64,000 bases of DNA from Halicephalobus mephisto (taxonomy: Eukaryota > Nematoda > Chromadorea > Rhabditida > Panagrolaimidae): the NCBI GenBank assembly GCA_009193035.1, contig SWDT01000045.1:62001-126000 (forward strand), read 5' to 3'. The notes below the pieces were generated by a model. That model was not told where the DNA came from. It saw only the letters and a list, made by a program, of their open reading frames with translations, and did not search any database. A program made the translations under genes and the position numbers. Shown here in pieces: positions 25,469 to 36,429 of the stretch; within the stretch, counting starts at the first letter, position 1; each line of letters begins with the position of its first letter.

Positions 25469-25555
25469 CTTTCGAATGGGATTTTTAAAATAAACCAAAA
25501 GCCGATTTCTCTGGCCATCCATCTGTTCTTGTTGACATTCGACACTTGCTATGCC
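25469..25555 (-). other. Candidate 87-bp coding exon of unknown gene
   Basis: An acceptor TATTGCCTTAG is followed by 29 open codons (IASVECQQEQMDGQRNRLLV and onward) and a GTGAAC donor; the other two frames are closed by stops. It could be an upstream exon of the CEP170-like gene, but the phase (0/0) does not fit the 24004 exon directly, so an intermediate exon would be required. A plus-strand frame over the same bases encodes a hydrophobic run, so the strand is not fully certain. Confidence 0.3.
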
Positions 25556-25884
25556 CTAAGGCAATATAAGATCGAAATTAGCCGAAATTTGTCATTTAAG
25601 AAAACTTCGAAAAACGTAAAATAAACCGGATTTTTAGTTATGCCAAAAATCCCGTTTTTTGGCGAAATTCCAATCGATGAAAAATGCCAAACACGCTTCA
25701 ATTGTCCTCATGCCCTCCGGGCCTGTCACCGTCGTCCAGCGATTATTCAACCAACAAAAACTAACTTTTTTGTATCCTCAAAATTACACATCAAACCCAA
25801 TTTTTATATTTTATTCAAAACCCAAACTTTATCCAAAAAAATTTTAAAAATTAAAGATAATCCGGAAAATTTTATTTTTTCGTT

Positions 25885-27575
25885 TTTCCAGAATATCGAT
25901 TAGATACCTATAATAAATAGAAAACACGTATTTAGTTACAAAAATGAACCATTAAAATTGGGAAAATTTAAATAAAAAAGAGCGATTTGAAAACTGTCTA
26001 AAATGTTCGCTAAAAAACAAGCGAGTTCGTTTATTCGAAAAATTAATCAAATATCTGTAATAAATAGAAAACACGTATTTAATTATGAAAATTAACTATC
26101 AAAATTGGTTAAATTTAAATAAAAAAGAGCGATTTGAAAACAGTCTAAAATGTTCGCTCAAAAACAAGCGAGTTCGCTTATTTATTTTCCTGATCGCTTA
26201 CTTAAAAAACTAATTAGATACTTGTAATCAATATGATAAATATATCTATTTACAAAAAAAGTTATTAAAATTAGTTAAAATAAAATAGAAAAAAAGTATT
26301 TTGAAAATAGTTTAGTTTGTGTTCGCTAAAAACAAGCGAATTCGTTTTTTCTTTTTTCCTGATCGCTTACTTAAAAAACTAATTAAATACTTGTAATCAA
26401 TATGATAAATATATCTATTTACAAAAAAGTTATTAAAATTAGTTAAAATAAAATAGAAAAAAAGTGTTTTGAAAATAGTTTAGTTTGTTCGATAAAAATA
26501 AACGAATTCGTTTTTTCTTTTTCCCGATCGCTTACTTAAAAAACAAATTAGATACTTGTAATCAGTAAGCCAAATGTGCCTATTTACAAAAAAGAATGAC
26601 TGAAATTTGTTAAATTAAAATCGAAAACAAAAAAATTTTTTTTTAAATTTCCTGAAAGTCCAAGAACCAAATCGAGCGAATTCGCTTTTTGATCATTTTT
26701 TAAATATCAATCACAAAATTGTAATTAACAGAAAAATTTTGCATAATTAAAAGACGAAATTACTAAATAAATGAAAATAAAGGAATTTTTCTAAAATGTT
26801 TACCGAAAGGCCGACGAACAGATGGCGAATTCTCACTTTTGTCTTTCTGATCACTTTTTGGAAAACAAATTAGACATTTGTAATCGGTGGGAAAGTGCAT
26901 CTAATTAAAAAAGGTGACTAACTTAGTTAAACTTAACTAAAAACGTGTATTTCGAAACTATTTCGTCCCAAATTCGCTCAAAAACAAGCGAATTCGCTTT
27001 TTCGAAAAATTAATCAAATATTTGTAATGAATAGAAAACACGTATTTAATTACAAAAATGAACTATTAAAACTGGTTAAATTTAAATAGAAAATAAGTGC
27101 ATTAAAGACAGTTCAAACATGTTCGCTCGAAAACAAGCGAGTTCGCCTATTTATTTTCCTGATCGCTTATTCGAAAAATTAATCAAATATTTGTAATGAA
27201 TAGAAAACACGTATTTAATTACAAAAATGAGCTATTAAAATTGGGAAAATTTAAATAAAAAAGAGCGGTTTGAAAACTGTCTAAAATGTTCGCTCAAAAA
27301 CAAGCGAGTTCGCTTATTTATTTTCCTGATCGTTTATTCGAAAAATTGAATTCCTGTATTAAGTGGGAAAATACTTTTAATCAGAAATTATTATCGGAAT
27401 TGGTTAAATCCAAATAGAATAAAATTTAAAATAATTCACCGAAAGTTCGCTCAAAATTAAGCGAATTCGCTTTTTCCAATTCACTATGAACTTTCATATT
27501 TTTCATCTTCTCGTTCTACAACAATATTTATCAAGAATTTTATACGTTTGAAATACGTACGAAATTAGTTATTTT
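25885..27575 (+). repeat. GCGAATTCGC tandem array, orientation A (left arm of pair 2)
   Basis: About ten units of 110-175 bp, each with AATTACAAAAATGAA(C/G)(C/T)A, AGCGATTTGAAAACTGTC, TGTTCGCTCAAAAACAAGCG and a GCGAATTCGC or GCGAGTTCGC core. The last unit runs into TTCTCGTTCTACAACAATAT and ends near TTTGAAATACGTACG at about 27575. The outer end, CGATTAGATACCTATAATAA, matches the outer end of the 30.2-30.8 kb arm in reverse. Confidence 0.92.
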
Positions 27576-27694
27576 GAAAACCTCCTTCGAATTAAGTCCG
27601 ATGTCTCACAAATAGCCCTTTACTATGCCTGAGAGGATTTGCAAAATTACTAAATTCATCAGTTACAAGACTAGAATATTAAGACTGGTTTGAT

Positions 27695-28386
27695 CTACTC
27701 TGATCTTTCGAAATGGAAACCACAGACACAACGACCCATGTTGCAGGGAAGCCCGAAGCAAGAATGGGAATTACCGTCACAATCACGTCGACAGACATTA
27801 CTGAGGATATTGCTGAAGAGTTCGAATCCGTTAGCTTTGTGGCCCGCAAGACAGTCACACTTGTGTGTCCTCAAATCACATCCAGCATTGAGTCCTCCTG
27901 AAAATAAAAAACATAAAATCTACAAAAATAAAAAACCCAATTTACAAAACTTTGAAAAAATTGAATATATAAAATTTTAAAAAACTTAAATTTGATATAT
28001 GAAATTTTTAAAAAAGTTCAAAACGGATGTATGAAGTTTAAAAAGTTTAAATTAATATATGAAATTTAAATTTGATATATGAATTTTTTGAAAAAAATTG
28101 AAATTAATATATAAAATTCAAAAGAATTAAAATTTTATGAAATCTTCAAAAAATACAAAAACTTACCGCAACCAAGGTCGTTAGTACATGTTCGGTCATT
28201 GACACAAGCTTCACAATTACACTTTCCTACCAAGTGTCCCACACAACGTCCTCTTCGGCCGCATTCAGAATCCTTGTAGCAAGTTTTGTGGAAAACGCAG
28301 TAAGGAGCAGAAGTTTCCGTCGAGTTCAGGCTTGCCACGGCAGACAGCAACAGGAAGACAAGAGAAAATTGGAAAATCAGGTTCAT
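27695..28386 (-). CDS. Small secreted cysteine-rich protein, function unknown
   Basis: Exons 28386..28167 and 27897..27695 join in phase (GTAAGT donor, ATTTTCAG acceptor) to 140 residues. Residues 1-20 are a signal peptide (LIFQFSLVFLLLSAVA). The mature chain has 18 cysteines, arranged as repeated C-x5-C-x5-C and CxC pairs (CVFHKTCYKDSEC, KCNCEAC, HKCDC, RCVC), like EGF- or EB-module-type extracellular proteins. The even count fits nine disulfides. There is no membrane segment after the signal and no clear family match. The gene lies between two facing GCGAATTCGC arrays, with a minisatellite just upstream of its start. It could be a structural matrix or egg-coat protein, a protease-inhibitor-like protein or a defence peptide; I cannot choose among these. 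Confidence 0.85.
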
Positions 28387-28459
28387 CGTTAGGAGGGTTC
28401 AGGAGACAAATATTAGGATCGACGAAAAACGAAAAAAATGAAGTAGGAGAGTGAGTTGC

Positions 28460-28745
28460 AGATCATTCTTCTTACTTTAAACTGGTCAAAATTTCGAAAC
28501 TAAAAAACAAATTTGGCAAAGAAATCATGAAAACCGTCTTTTGTTCTTGGACTGGTCAAAACTTCGGAAAAAAACAAATTTGGCAAAAAAATCAAGAAAA
28601 CCGTTTTTTTTGTTCTTGAACTGGTCAAACTTTCGGAAAAAAACAAATTTGGCAAAAAAAACCATGTAAATCACTTTTTTCCTTTTAAACTGGTCCATAT
28701 TCTAAAAAAAACAAATTTGGCAAAAAAATCATGAAGACTAGCAAA
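28460..28745. repeat. ~75 bp tandem repeat, 4 copies, upstream of the Cys-rich gene
   Basis: AACTGGTCAAAATTTCGAAA, AAACAAATTTGGCAAA and ATCATGAAAACC recur four times starting about 75 bp upstream of the ATG at 28386, so the array may overlap the promoter. Confidence 0.9.
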
Positions 28746-28819
28746 GCCACTATAAAAAATAAACAATTGTATTTTACAATGCAAAAATAAGGGGGAAATA
28801 CAAAAACAATAACAAAATA

Positions 28820-29012
28820 CAGTCGACTCTCAATTTAACATATTTTTTTTCAGTCCAGGCAAAATTTCTTAAAAAATAATATTAATTAACTTTCGATTTA
28901 ACATATTTTTTTCAGTCCAGGCAAAATTTCTTAAAAAATAATATTAATTAACTTTCGATTTAACATTTTTTTTATCCGATTTTTTGGATTAAGTTATATC
29001 GAGAGCCGACTG
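28820..29012. mobile_element. 193-bp pogo/Tigger-type MITE
   Basis: Terminal inverted repeats CAGTCGACTCTCAATTTAAC and, reversed, CAGTCGGCTCTCGATATAAC, flanked by TA at 28818-28819 and 29013-29014, as expected for Tc1/mariner/pogo elements that duplicate TA. The inside holds two copies of a TTTCAGTCCAGGCAAAATTT segment and no coding frame. Confidence 0.85.
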
Positions 29013-29014
29013 TA

Positions 29015-29098
29015 TACCGTATTTCCTCCAAAATAAGCCCCCAGGTTTATTTTTTCAATAATCTCCCAAAGGGGGCTTATTTTAGAGGAAATACGGTA
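29015..29098. mobile_element. 84-bp palindromic micro-element
   Basis: The left end TACCGTATTTCCTC(C)AAAATAAGCCCCC is repeated inverted at the right end (GGGGGCTTATTTTAGAGGAAATACGGTA), with a loop of about 28 bases. It starts directly at the TA after the 28820-29012 element. It would form a 28-bp stem and is probably a MITE of another family. Confidence 0.85.
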
Positions 29099-29514
29099 AT
29101 TGTTTACTTTGTATCACTTGATGTTATGTTCGTCTCCGTCGGTTACTGACTCCTGCAACGAAAGTCCGAGAGCGCGCCATTGTCGAGTTCTGAAAACCCG
29201 TGATAAATCTTAATTTAATCCGGATTTTACTGTTTAATTATTTTCTTTTTATATAATCAATGAATTTTTGTTAAAAATGCGTCATTACATTGTTTTAAAT
29301 ATATCATCAAAATTAATACAATTATATAATTATATTTATTTTGTTAATAAAAATACAAAACAAAATACAAATTATCGTTATGGTAGCTTTATTAATGAAA
29401 ACTGTTTTTTTCAGACAGATTTGTGTCTCGAAACGAAAAATAAATTTTGCGCGGGCTTTATGAAAATAATTTTTTGTTCATTTTCAGACAGATCAATGTT
29501 TTAAATCAAAAAAA

Positions 29515-29905
29515 TAAATTTTAAAGAAAATTAAAATTAACTTATTACGAAATTATAAAAAATGGAAAAATGCCGAAGAGAAAATTATTATATAATTTGT
29601 TTTTTAATCAATTTTTTAAATTATTTTAGAAATTTAAAGAAAATTAAAAATTGATTTATTAAGAAATTATGAAAAATGGAAAAATGCCGAAGAGAAAATT
29701 ATTGTATAATTTGTTTTTTAATCAATTTTTAAAATTATTTTAGAAATTTAAAGAAAATTAAAAATTAATTTATTAAGAAATTATAAAAAATGGAACAATT
29801 CCAAAGAGAAAATTATTGTATAATTTGTTTTTTAATCAATTTTTAAAATTATTTTAGAAATTTAAAGAAAATTAAAAATTGATTTATTAAGAAATTACGA
29901 AAAAT
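29515..29905. repeat. ~120 bp tandem repeat, 3.3 copies
   Basis: AAAAATGCCGAAGAGAAAAT, TATAATTTGTTTTTTAATCA and TTTAGAAATTTAAAGAAAAT recur in order. The following 29905-30165 is less repetitive and GC-richer (GCCCCGCCGAGTGACACCG). It contains ATGGCCCTGGATCGGATG followed by a GT at 30145-30162, which might be a first exon of the OATP gene, but this is unproven. Confidence 0.85.
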
Positions 29906-30224
29906 GCCGAAGAAGTTATCGTCCAACTTTTTGGTAAATACATAGGTGTTTTCGTCATTTTAAAAAGATATGATTTTAAACGGATTAGATCTTTGGAGTC
30001 TGTGATCGGAATAAACCACGGTTGGTCGCCAGCTGATAAGGGTCCTCGAGTCGTTATTTTGACTGGCTGCCCCGCCGAGTGACACCGTGATTAAATTGAT
30101 TAATTTCAATCTTGATTCAAGATTTGACCGAATTACACCCAAAGATGGCCCTGGATCGGATGGTTTGTTTTTTATTTAATTTCGAAAATAAAAATATCCA
30201 AATTTAAAAAAATAAGTTTTTAAT

Positions 30225-30800
30225 TAATTTCGTAGGTATTTCAAACGTATAAAATTCTTGATAAATATTGTTGTAGAACGAGAAGATGAAAAATATGAAA
30301 GTTCATAGTGAATTGGAAAAAGCGAATTCGCTTAATTTTGAGCGAACTTTCGGTGAATTATTTTAAATTTTATTCTATTTGGATTTAACCAATTTCGATA
30401 ATAATTTCTGATTAAAAGTACTTTCCCACTTAATACAGGAATTCAATTTTTCGAATAAGCGATCAGGAAAATAAATAAGCGAACTCGCTTATTTTTGAGC
30501 GAACATTTTATAGACAGTTTTCAAATCGCTCTTTTTTATTTAAATTTAACCAATTTTAATGGTTCATTTTTGTAATTAAATACGTGTTTTCTATTCATTA
30601 CAAATATTTGATTGATTTTTCGAATAAGCGATCAGGAAAATAAATAAGCGAACTCGCTTGTTTTTTAGCGAACATGTTTGAACTGTCTTTAATGTACCTA
30701 TTTTCTATTTAAATTTTACCAATTTTAATGGTTCATTTTTGTAATTAAATACGTGTTTTCTATTTATTACAGGTATCTAATCGATATTTTGGAAAAAGCA
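30225..30800 (-). repeat. GCGAATTCGC tandem array, orientation B (right arm of pair 2)
   Basis: About three units, the reverse complement of the 25.9-27.6 kb array. Its inner end AGGTATTTCAAACGTATAAA with TTGTTGTAGAACGAGAAGA is an almost exact inverse of the left arm's inner end, and the outer end (ACAGGTATCTAATCGATATT) mirrors 25885. It lies just upstream of the first visible OATP exon. Confidence 0.92.
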
Positions 30801-31009
30801 ATTAGAAATACAAAAACAAAAATTCTTTAAATAATTTCTTATTTTAGAAAATAAAAAAAATAATACTACAGATTTTAAATTTATTATTGAAAATTTTATA
30901 TTTTTAAATTAAATTTCTAAATTTTTGGGTTTTAAAATTTTTGAATTTTTGGATTTTTTATTTTAAAAGTTTTGAATTTTTGAATTTTTTTATTTTTGAA
31001 TTTTTTTAG

Positions 31010-34000
31010 GTTTTGGCCTTCTTTGTGGTCTTCATGGTTGTGTACTTTCTGGAATCCATCGGTGGATTCTACATGACGACAGCAGTTGTTTCGATCGAAA
31101 AACAATTTCAAATCCCCAGCAAAACTAGTGGGATGATGGTTTCGGCGGGGGATTTCGGATATATCCCATCCGTCGTGTTTGTTGCTTATTTAGGTTAATT
31201 TTTGTTTTTTAAATTTTTAAAATTAAAATTTAGGAGGAAAAGGAAACAGAGCCAAATGGATCGGGATGGGATGTATGTTGATCGCCGTGGCAAATATCCT
31301 GATCAGCTCCAGCAACTTTCTTTTTTCGGACAATCCCGTAAATTCGACTTCTTTGACGAGGAAAAATCCGGATTCAGAAGACAAATTCGACTGTGCAGCA
31401 TTCTTGGGAAATGACTCAGCAATGGTAGACAACGGCACCTGGTGTGAAGACACCTACAGTAAACTCAGACCAAGTCTTTTAAAATCATCTTTCGCTTTCT
31501 GCAACAAAGCAATCAACACCGAAAAATTAAATGTGAATTTTAATAGAATTAAAAACAATTGAAATTTCAAGTGGAATTCTGGATAGATTCAGAATCGAAA
31601 TGTCAAACATGTCCAGAATCGGATTCTGAAAGGGATTCTAAAATGGATTCTGAAATATATTCCAAAAAGAATTCTGAAGAGGATTCTAAAAATAATTCTA
31701 AAATGGATTCCAAAAAGAATTCTGACATAGATTCTGAAAAAAATTCTGAATAGAATTCTGACATAGATTCTGAAAAAAATTCCAAAAAGAATTCTGACAT
31801 AGATTCTGAAAAAAAATTCTAAATAGAATCCAAATTAAATTTCTGAATTCAATTTTCGAAAGTAATTTTCGACTGATTCTGAATCTGATTCCAGACAAAT
31901 TCCAAATAAAAGTCTGAATTTAATTTTCGAATAGGATTTTGAAATGATTTTAAATTGGATTCTAGACAAATTTTGAATTAATTCGAATTTTAAAAATTAA
32001 AAATATAAATTTACGATTTATCTAATTCTTATTCAGTACACCCAAGAGACTTGTCAAAATGATCAGATGAACTACCTCGGACCGATAGTGCTGATTTTCG
32101 GAGGTCTCTTTATCCTCGGGATCGGAAGGACCATGCCTTTTTCCCTCGGATTACCCTTGGTCGATGACAACGTCAAGAAACAGAACCTTCCGATTTATTT
32201 CGGTGAGATTTATTTTTCAATTTTATTAAATAATTATAATTTAAAATTTTTTTAAATTTCCGCGTAAAGAAAAAATATATGTAAAAAGTGGCAAATTTTA
32301 CAACTCTCATTTTTACCTAAATTTTAGAATATCTTAGAAATATGTTAAAACAATTTTTAAAGTAAAATTTTTCTTTAATTTTTTTGAATTCCCGCGTAAA
32401 AAAGATATATAAAAAGGAAAAGTGGTAAATCTGGCAGATCGGTCTCCTTTGTTTTTACCTAAATTTTAGAATATCTTAGAAATCTATGTTAAAACAATTT
32501 TGGAAATTTTTAATTTTGAAATAATTTGATTTTTTAAATTCCCGCGCAAAGGAAAAAAAGTAAAACATTACTAAAATCAACTTGCATTGTCATTTTTCCT
32601 ATTTTTTACATAGACTGAAATTTCGTGCCAGAACTACTTCGTAAAAATTTTCTCTTTTTTTAAAAAGTATGATTTTAGAAAATTCTAAAATTTCGTGTCA
32701 GAACTATTTTGTAAAAATTTATATTTTTAATTTTTATATGATTAATGAATTTCAGCGGGGATGTTTTTAATCCGGATGATGGGCCCGATTCTTGGATTCG
32801 GGATGGGTTATTTGTTCAACCAGTATTATTACAAATTCGAAACACCTGTGGGATTGACCCAAATCGATCCTGATTGGATCGGCCGATGGTGGGCAGGGTT
32901 CCTGATTATCGGGGTTATTTTGTTTTTTCCTTCACTTGTTCTGTTCTGTTTCCCCGCTCCGAAGCCAAATCCAGATGGAACACCTTCTAGCCTTGTTCTC
33001 GTCGACAAACACATCGAGAAGGACAAAAATGGAGAAGCCGTCATTCCGAAGACTGCTGTTAACAAAATAAAAGGTTGAAATTCAAATTTCATCTATCTTG
33101 TTAGAATCCAACGGACGATTCTGGAAACTGATATAACTTCATCGGAGGGATTTTTAGAAAGCTCTAGAATTGGAGGAAAATTCCTGGGTTTTCTCAGAAC
33201 TTTTCGGAAGATTCTGGAGCTTCGTAGAATAATTTTGAAGTTTCTGAGGTTTTATAAAATCTATTTCGAAGATTCTGGAGCTTCGTAGAATGTCTTCAAA
33301 GCTTTTGGAGTCTTCTAGAATCTCATATGTATCTTATCGAAGATTCTGGAGCTTCGTAGAATCTCCGTGAACTTTATTGGAATTTCTAGAATCTTCCAGA
33401 ATCTCGTAAAAAATTCATGTCAAGGTTATTTCTTGAAAATTCTTAACTCGTAAAATATTTTTATATAATTATTAATTTCAGACTTTACTGAAACGATATC
33501 GACGGTGCTGAAAGAACCGATTTACCTTTGGTCTATGATCGGCAGAATCATCGAAGTTTTCACATTTAAGGGATTTTTTGTCTTCATGCCCAAGTACATA
33601 GAAGTCCAGTTTGGGCTTCCACAGTACGAAATCAACAAGTACATGGGGGCCATTGGGGTGCTCGGGTTCGCTATAGGGGTCCTGTCGGGGACTGTCATCA
33701 TGAAGATCTTCAAACTCGAAGGCCGACGGGCTGCTGGATGGGTCGCTATGTGTTCTGCAATCGCCGCAGGACTAAGTTTCATCAACGCCGGAATCGGATG
33801 TGATTCGACTTTGACTACACTAGGCCGGGATTTGGACATGAAGATGAATCTAAATTTATCTTGTATAGCTGACTGCAACTGCAACCAGATGCCCATGTTT
33901 CCTGTCTGTGACAAGCAAAATAACGTTTTTTATTCTCCTTGCCACGCCGGATGTCCTTTCGGATTAGATCAGATAAGCTCATTCAGTGGATCCAATGAAA

Positions 34001-35114
34001 CCAAAAATGACGGAATTGTTTTTTCAAATTGTCAATGTTCTTCAAGCGGTATTGTGAGTCGTCAATTTTGCGAAACAGAAATATGCAGAACTTATGCAAA
34101 AATTTACTTTGTTCTTCTTGCTGTGGGTGGAATGATAGGCGGAATGGGGGTCACTCCTGGGGTCTTGATCATCCTCAGATCCGTTCCTCCCGTTCACAGA
34201 AGCATAAGTCTAGGATTCAACGGATTCCTGGTCAGTCTCCTCGGTAAGTTCTCTTATCTGAAAACAAATTTTAATATCTTCGACACGAGCAGTACACATC
34301 CAAGAACCAAAAAAACTATGACTTTACATAACTGAACAAAAGATAAGATATACAACTCAATTGATGATTTGTTCATTGATTGCTTAATGCGGTCTTTGTA
34401 CCCTTATAGATCAGTTCTAGAAGGTATAAACTCAACCTAATAAGACCTAAATTAGAACTTTGGTGGAGTGAAGAAATCACAGAATGGCCTAGAAGGACCT
34501 AAACAACCTAGTATGGTCTAAATAAGAAAAGTGTAAATGTAAAAAGACTGTAAAGTATTCTAAAAAGACTTGAATTTTCCTAAGATGTATGTTAAAGACA
34601 TAGATCTGAAAAAGTACTCTAAAGTTCTAAATATGATCAATTTCCGAAATTTTCGAGATACCCGTCATTAATCCTCCGAATTTCAGCGACTTTGCCTTCT
34701 CCGATTTTCTGGGGATTCGTGTTCGATAGATTCTGCATCAAGTGGGATCAGAAATGCCAAGATTCCGGAGGTTCGTGTGCCCTCTACGACGCTCGGGATC
34801 TCAGAGTCTGGCTCCATGTGATTTACGGGGCCCTTCGAGTAGTTTCTCTCGTCACTGACGTCATCGTCATCTACTATGCCAAGAACCTTCGACTTGTGGA
34901 AGATGTGGAGAAAGAACCTGAAGAAGTAACTTTACAGTCGCCAAATAAAGAAGAACACCTTCTGATGAATGACGAAAAGAAAAAACAACATCGAAGAACC
35001 CCCAGCGGCGGAGTAATGGGTAAAATTGCATTCCACGAAGAAAGTAAATCCAGAAAGAGCAGTCTCGCTTCTGAAGTCTTGCAAACAGAAATTTCACAAA
35101 ACGGAGTTCCTTAA
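31010..35114 (+). CDS. Organic anion transporting polypeptide (OATP/SLCO family)
   Basis: Six exons (31010..31193, 31234..31532, 32037..32202, 32756..33073, 33482..34243, 34687..35114) join in phase to about 718 residues plus an unseen N-terminal exon. TM1 starts at the first visible residues (FFVVFMVVYFLESIGGFYM). Exon 4 has the family signature as DPDWIGRWWAGFL; the usual GAWW reads GRWW. Exon 5 carries the extracellular Kazal-like domain (CIADCNCNQMPMFPVC, then SPCHAGC) between TM9 and TM10. OATPs are 12-TM sodium-independent carriers of bile salts, steroid conjugates, prostaglandins and drugs at the plasma membrane. The tail is charged and Ser/Lys-rich. The true start may be at 30145 or elsewhere upstream. 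An AATAAA lies about 50 bp after the stop. Confidence 0.93.
31600..31825. repeat. GATTCTGAAAA / AATTCTGA hexamer-like repeat in OATP intron 2
   Basis: Variants of GATTCTGAAAAAAATTC and GACATAGATTCTG repeat about a dozen times. Read as protein this gives Asp/Ser/Lys or Phe/Glu/Ser repeats, but it lies between a good donor (31533) and acceptor (32036), so it is intronic. Confidence 0.85.
32380..32545. repeat. Dispersed intronic repeat R1 (CCCGCGTAAA ... GGCAGATCGGTCTCC)
   Basis: The order AATTCCCGCG, AAAAGTGGTAAATCTGGCAG, ATCGGTCTCCTTTGTTTTTA, CCTAAATTTTAGAATA occurs here in OATP intron 3, with a partial copy at 32250-32360. The same element lies in a RAD50 intron (about 41895-42070) and, inverted, in a PTR intron (about 47690-47850). 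Confidence 0.88.
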
Positions 35115-35278
35115 GTACCTATGTGATCTCTGATCAGTGATAGTTAATAATGTTTTGTAAAAAATAAATTAAAAGCCCATTTTTTACGAAATAATTTTGA
35201 CACAAATTTTTAGAAGTTTCTAGGATCTTATTATAAAAATTTGGAGTGAGCCCACTTTGTCAAAGCTTGTAAAATTAC

Positions 35279-36401
35279 TTAACACATTGCGTACTGAGGC
35301 CTTTTACAAATATTTTTTACCTGTGCCCGCTGCCTTCTTATTTTATTATTGTGGTGTGCGCCATATGCTGACTCACGCGGTCATATATGACGGATTTTTC
35401 GTTTTTAGTTTTTGTACGTGATAATTTCTGTGTTGATTGATAATTTTTATACTTCAATTCCACTGGCTGAGAAGCTGCTTCGAAAAAATACTCATCTTAT
35501 AGGCACATTAAGAAAGAATAGAGTTGGCATTCCAAAAGACGTGATTAACAAGAAGCTCAAACGTGGGGAAGACATTATTCGACAAAATAATTCTGGCATT
35601 AGCATAATGAAATGGAGAAGCAAACGTGATGTTTTAATGTTGTATACAATGCATGACGGCACCAGGACGTCTAATAAAAAGCCAAAAATAATCGAAGACT
35701 ACAACCAAGTTAAGGGGTATGTAGACCTTTCCGATCAAATGGGATCTTATACCCCATTTGTGAGGAAAACCAGTAAGTGGTATTTGCGGTTGTTTTTCCA
35801 TTTAGTCATCCAGACTACTATGGTGAATGCATGGAAGCTTTTTTGTATTACTAATAATAAAATTAGCATCAAGGAATTCAAATGCCAGATTATTGAAGCC
35901 ATCCTAACAGAAGATATAGAAAATATAGAAGATAGACCAGCATTATCATCTCAACATCAGTCTTGTACAAGTTCCAGGAACTAAGTATGTAACAAGACGC
36001 AGATGTACTCAGTGTTACAAGAATCTCGAACACACAGATGGTGCTCCTTATGCCAGAACCCATGCCAAGCGAGTCAATACAAAATGTTCTAGTTGTGATA
36101 AATTTTTCTATCTTGACTGTTTCCAGTGCAAACATAGACGGTGTTCATTATAAATAATAAATATATAGTTAGAATTCACATCTTCATATCGCAATGTAAT
36201 TATAAATCTGGCATGACTTAGACGTATGCAATAATTTTAGAGATTCAGAACTACCTACTGACAAAAAGAAATTTTTAAAAAATACAATATTTTGGACAAA
36301 ATTAATTTTTGAAAAGCGTAAACCAGCATGTGGCCACGTGGCCACAGATAGACAAATTTTCGTGCGCCATATGCCGACGCACACGGTACGCAATATGTTA
36401 A
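35279..36401. mobile_element. Decayed 1.1-kb piggyBac element with TTAA ends
   Basis: The left end TTAACACATTGCGTACTGAG and the reversed right end TTAACATATTGCGTACCGTG form terminal inverted repeats and share TTAA, the piggyBac target. A subterminal GTGCGCCATATG motif also occurs inverted near both ends (35356 and 36363). The element is too short for a complete transposase gene (about 1.7-1.9 kb coding), so the 5' half has been lost. Confidence 0.88.
35412..36153 (+). pseudogene. piggyBac transposase fragment, frameshifted
   Basis: The frame to 35984 encodes the C-terminal part of a DDE_Tnp_1_7 transposase: VLIDNFYTSIPLAEKLLRK (containing one catalytic Asp), then YNQVKGYVDLSDQMGSY (third Asp) and a KWYLRLFFHLV segment. 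The N-terminal third, including the first catalytic Asp, is missing. Near 35960 the frame shifts by one, and the Cys-rich C-terminal domain (RRRCTQCYKNLEH ... CSSCDKFFYLDCFQCKHRRC) continues in another frame to 36153. The two breaks make it inactive. Confidence 0.88.
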
Positions 36402-36429
36402 TAAGAAATCACAATCAGGGCATATGAAT

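Noticed and set aside
25640..25903. Two overlapping plus-strand open frames and one minus frame (WLNNRWTTVTGPEGMRTIEA)
   Set aside because: All arise from a 60-bp GC-richer patch; no good donor or acceptor supports any of them.
30130..30165. ATGGCCCTGGATCGGATG plus GT as the OATP first exon
   Set aside because: Phase fits exon 31010, but the context is weak, the peptide is only six residues, and the array lies between; kept only as a possibility.
31559..31898. Asp/Ser/Lys-rich and Phe/Glu/Ser-rich open frames on both strands
   Set aside because: They come from a GATTCTGAA repeat inside OATP intron 2, between a good donor and acceptor.
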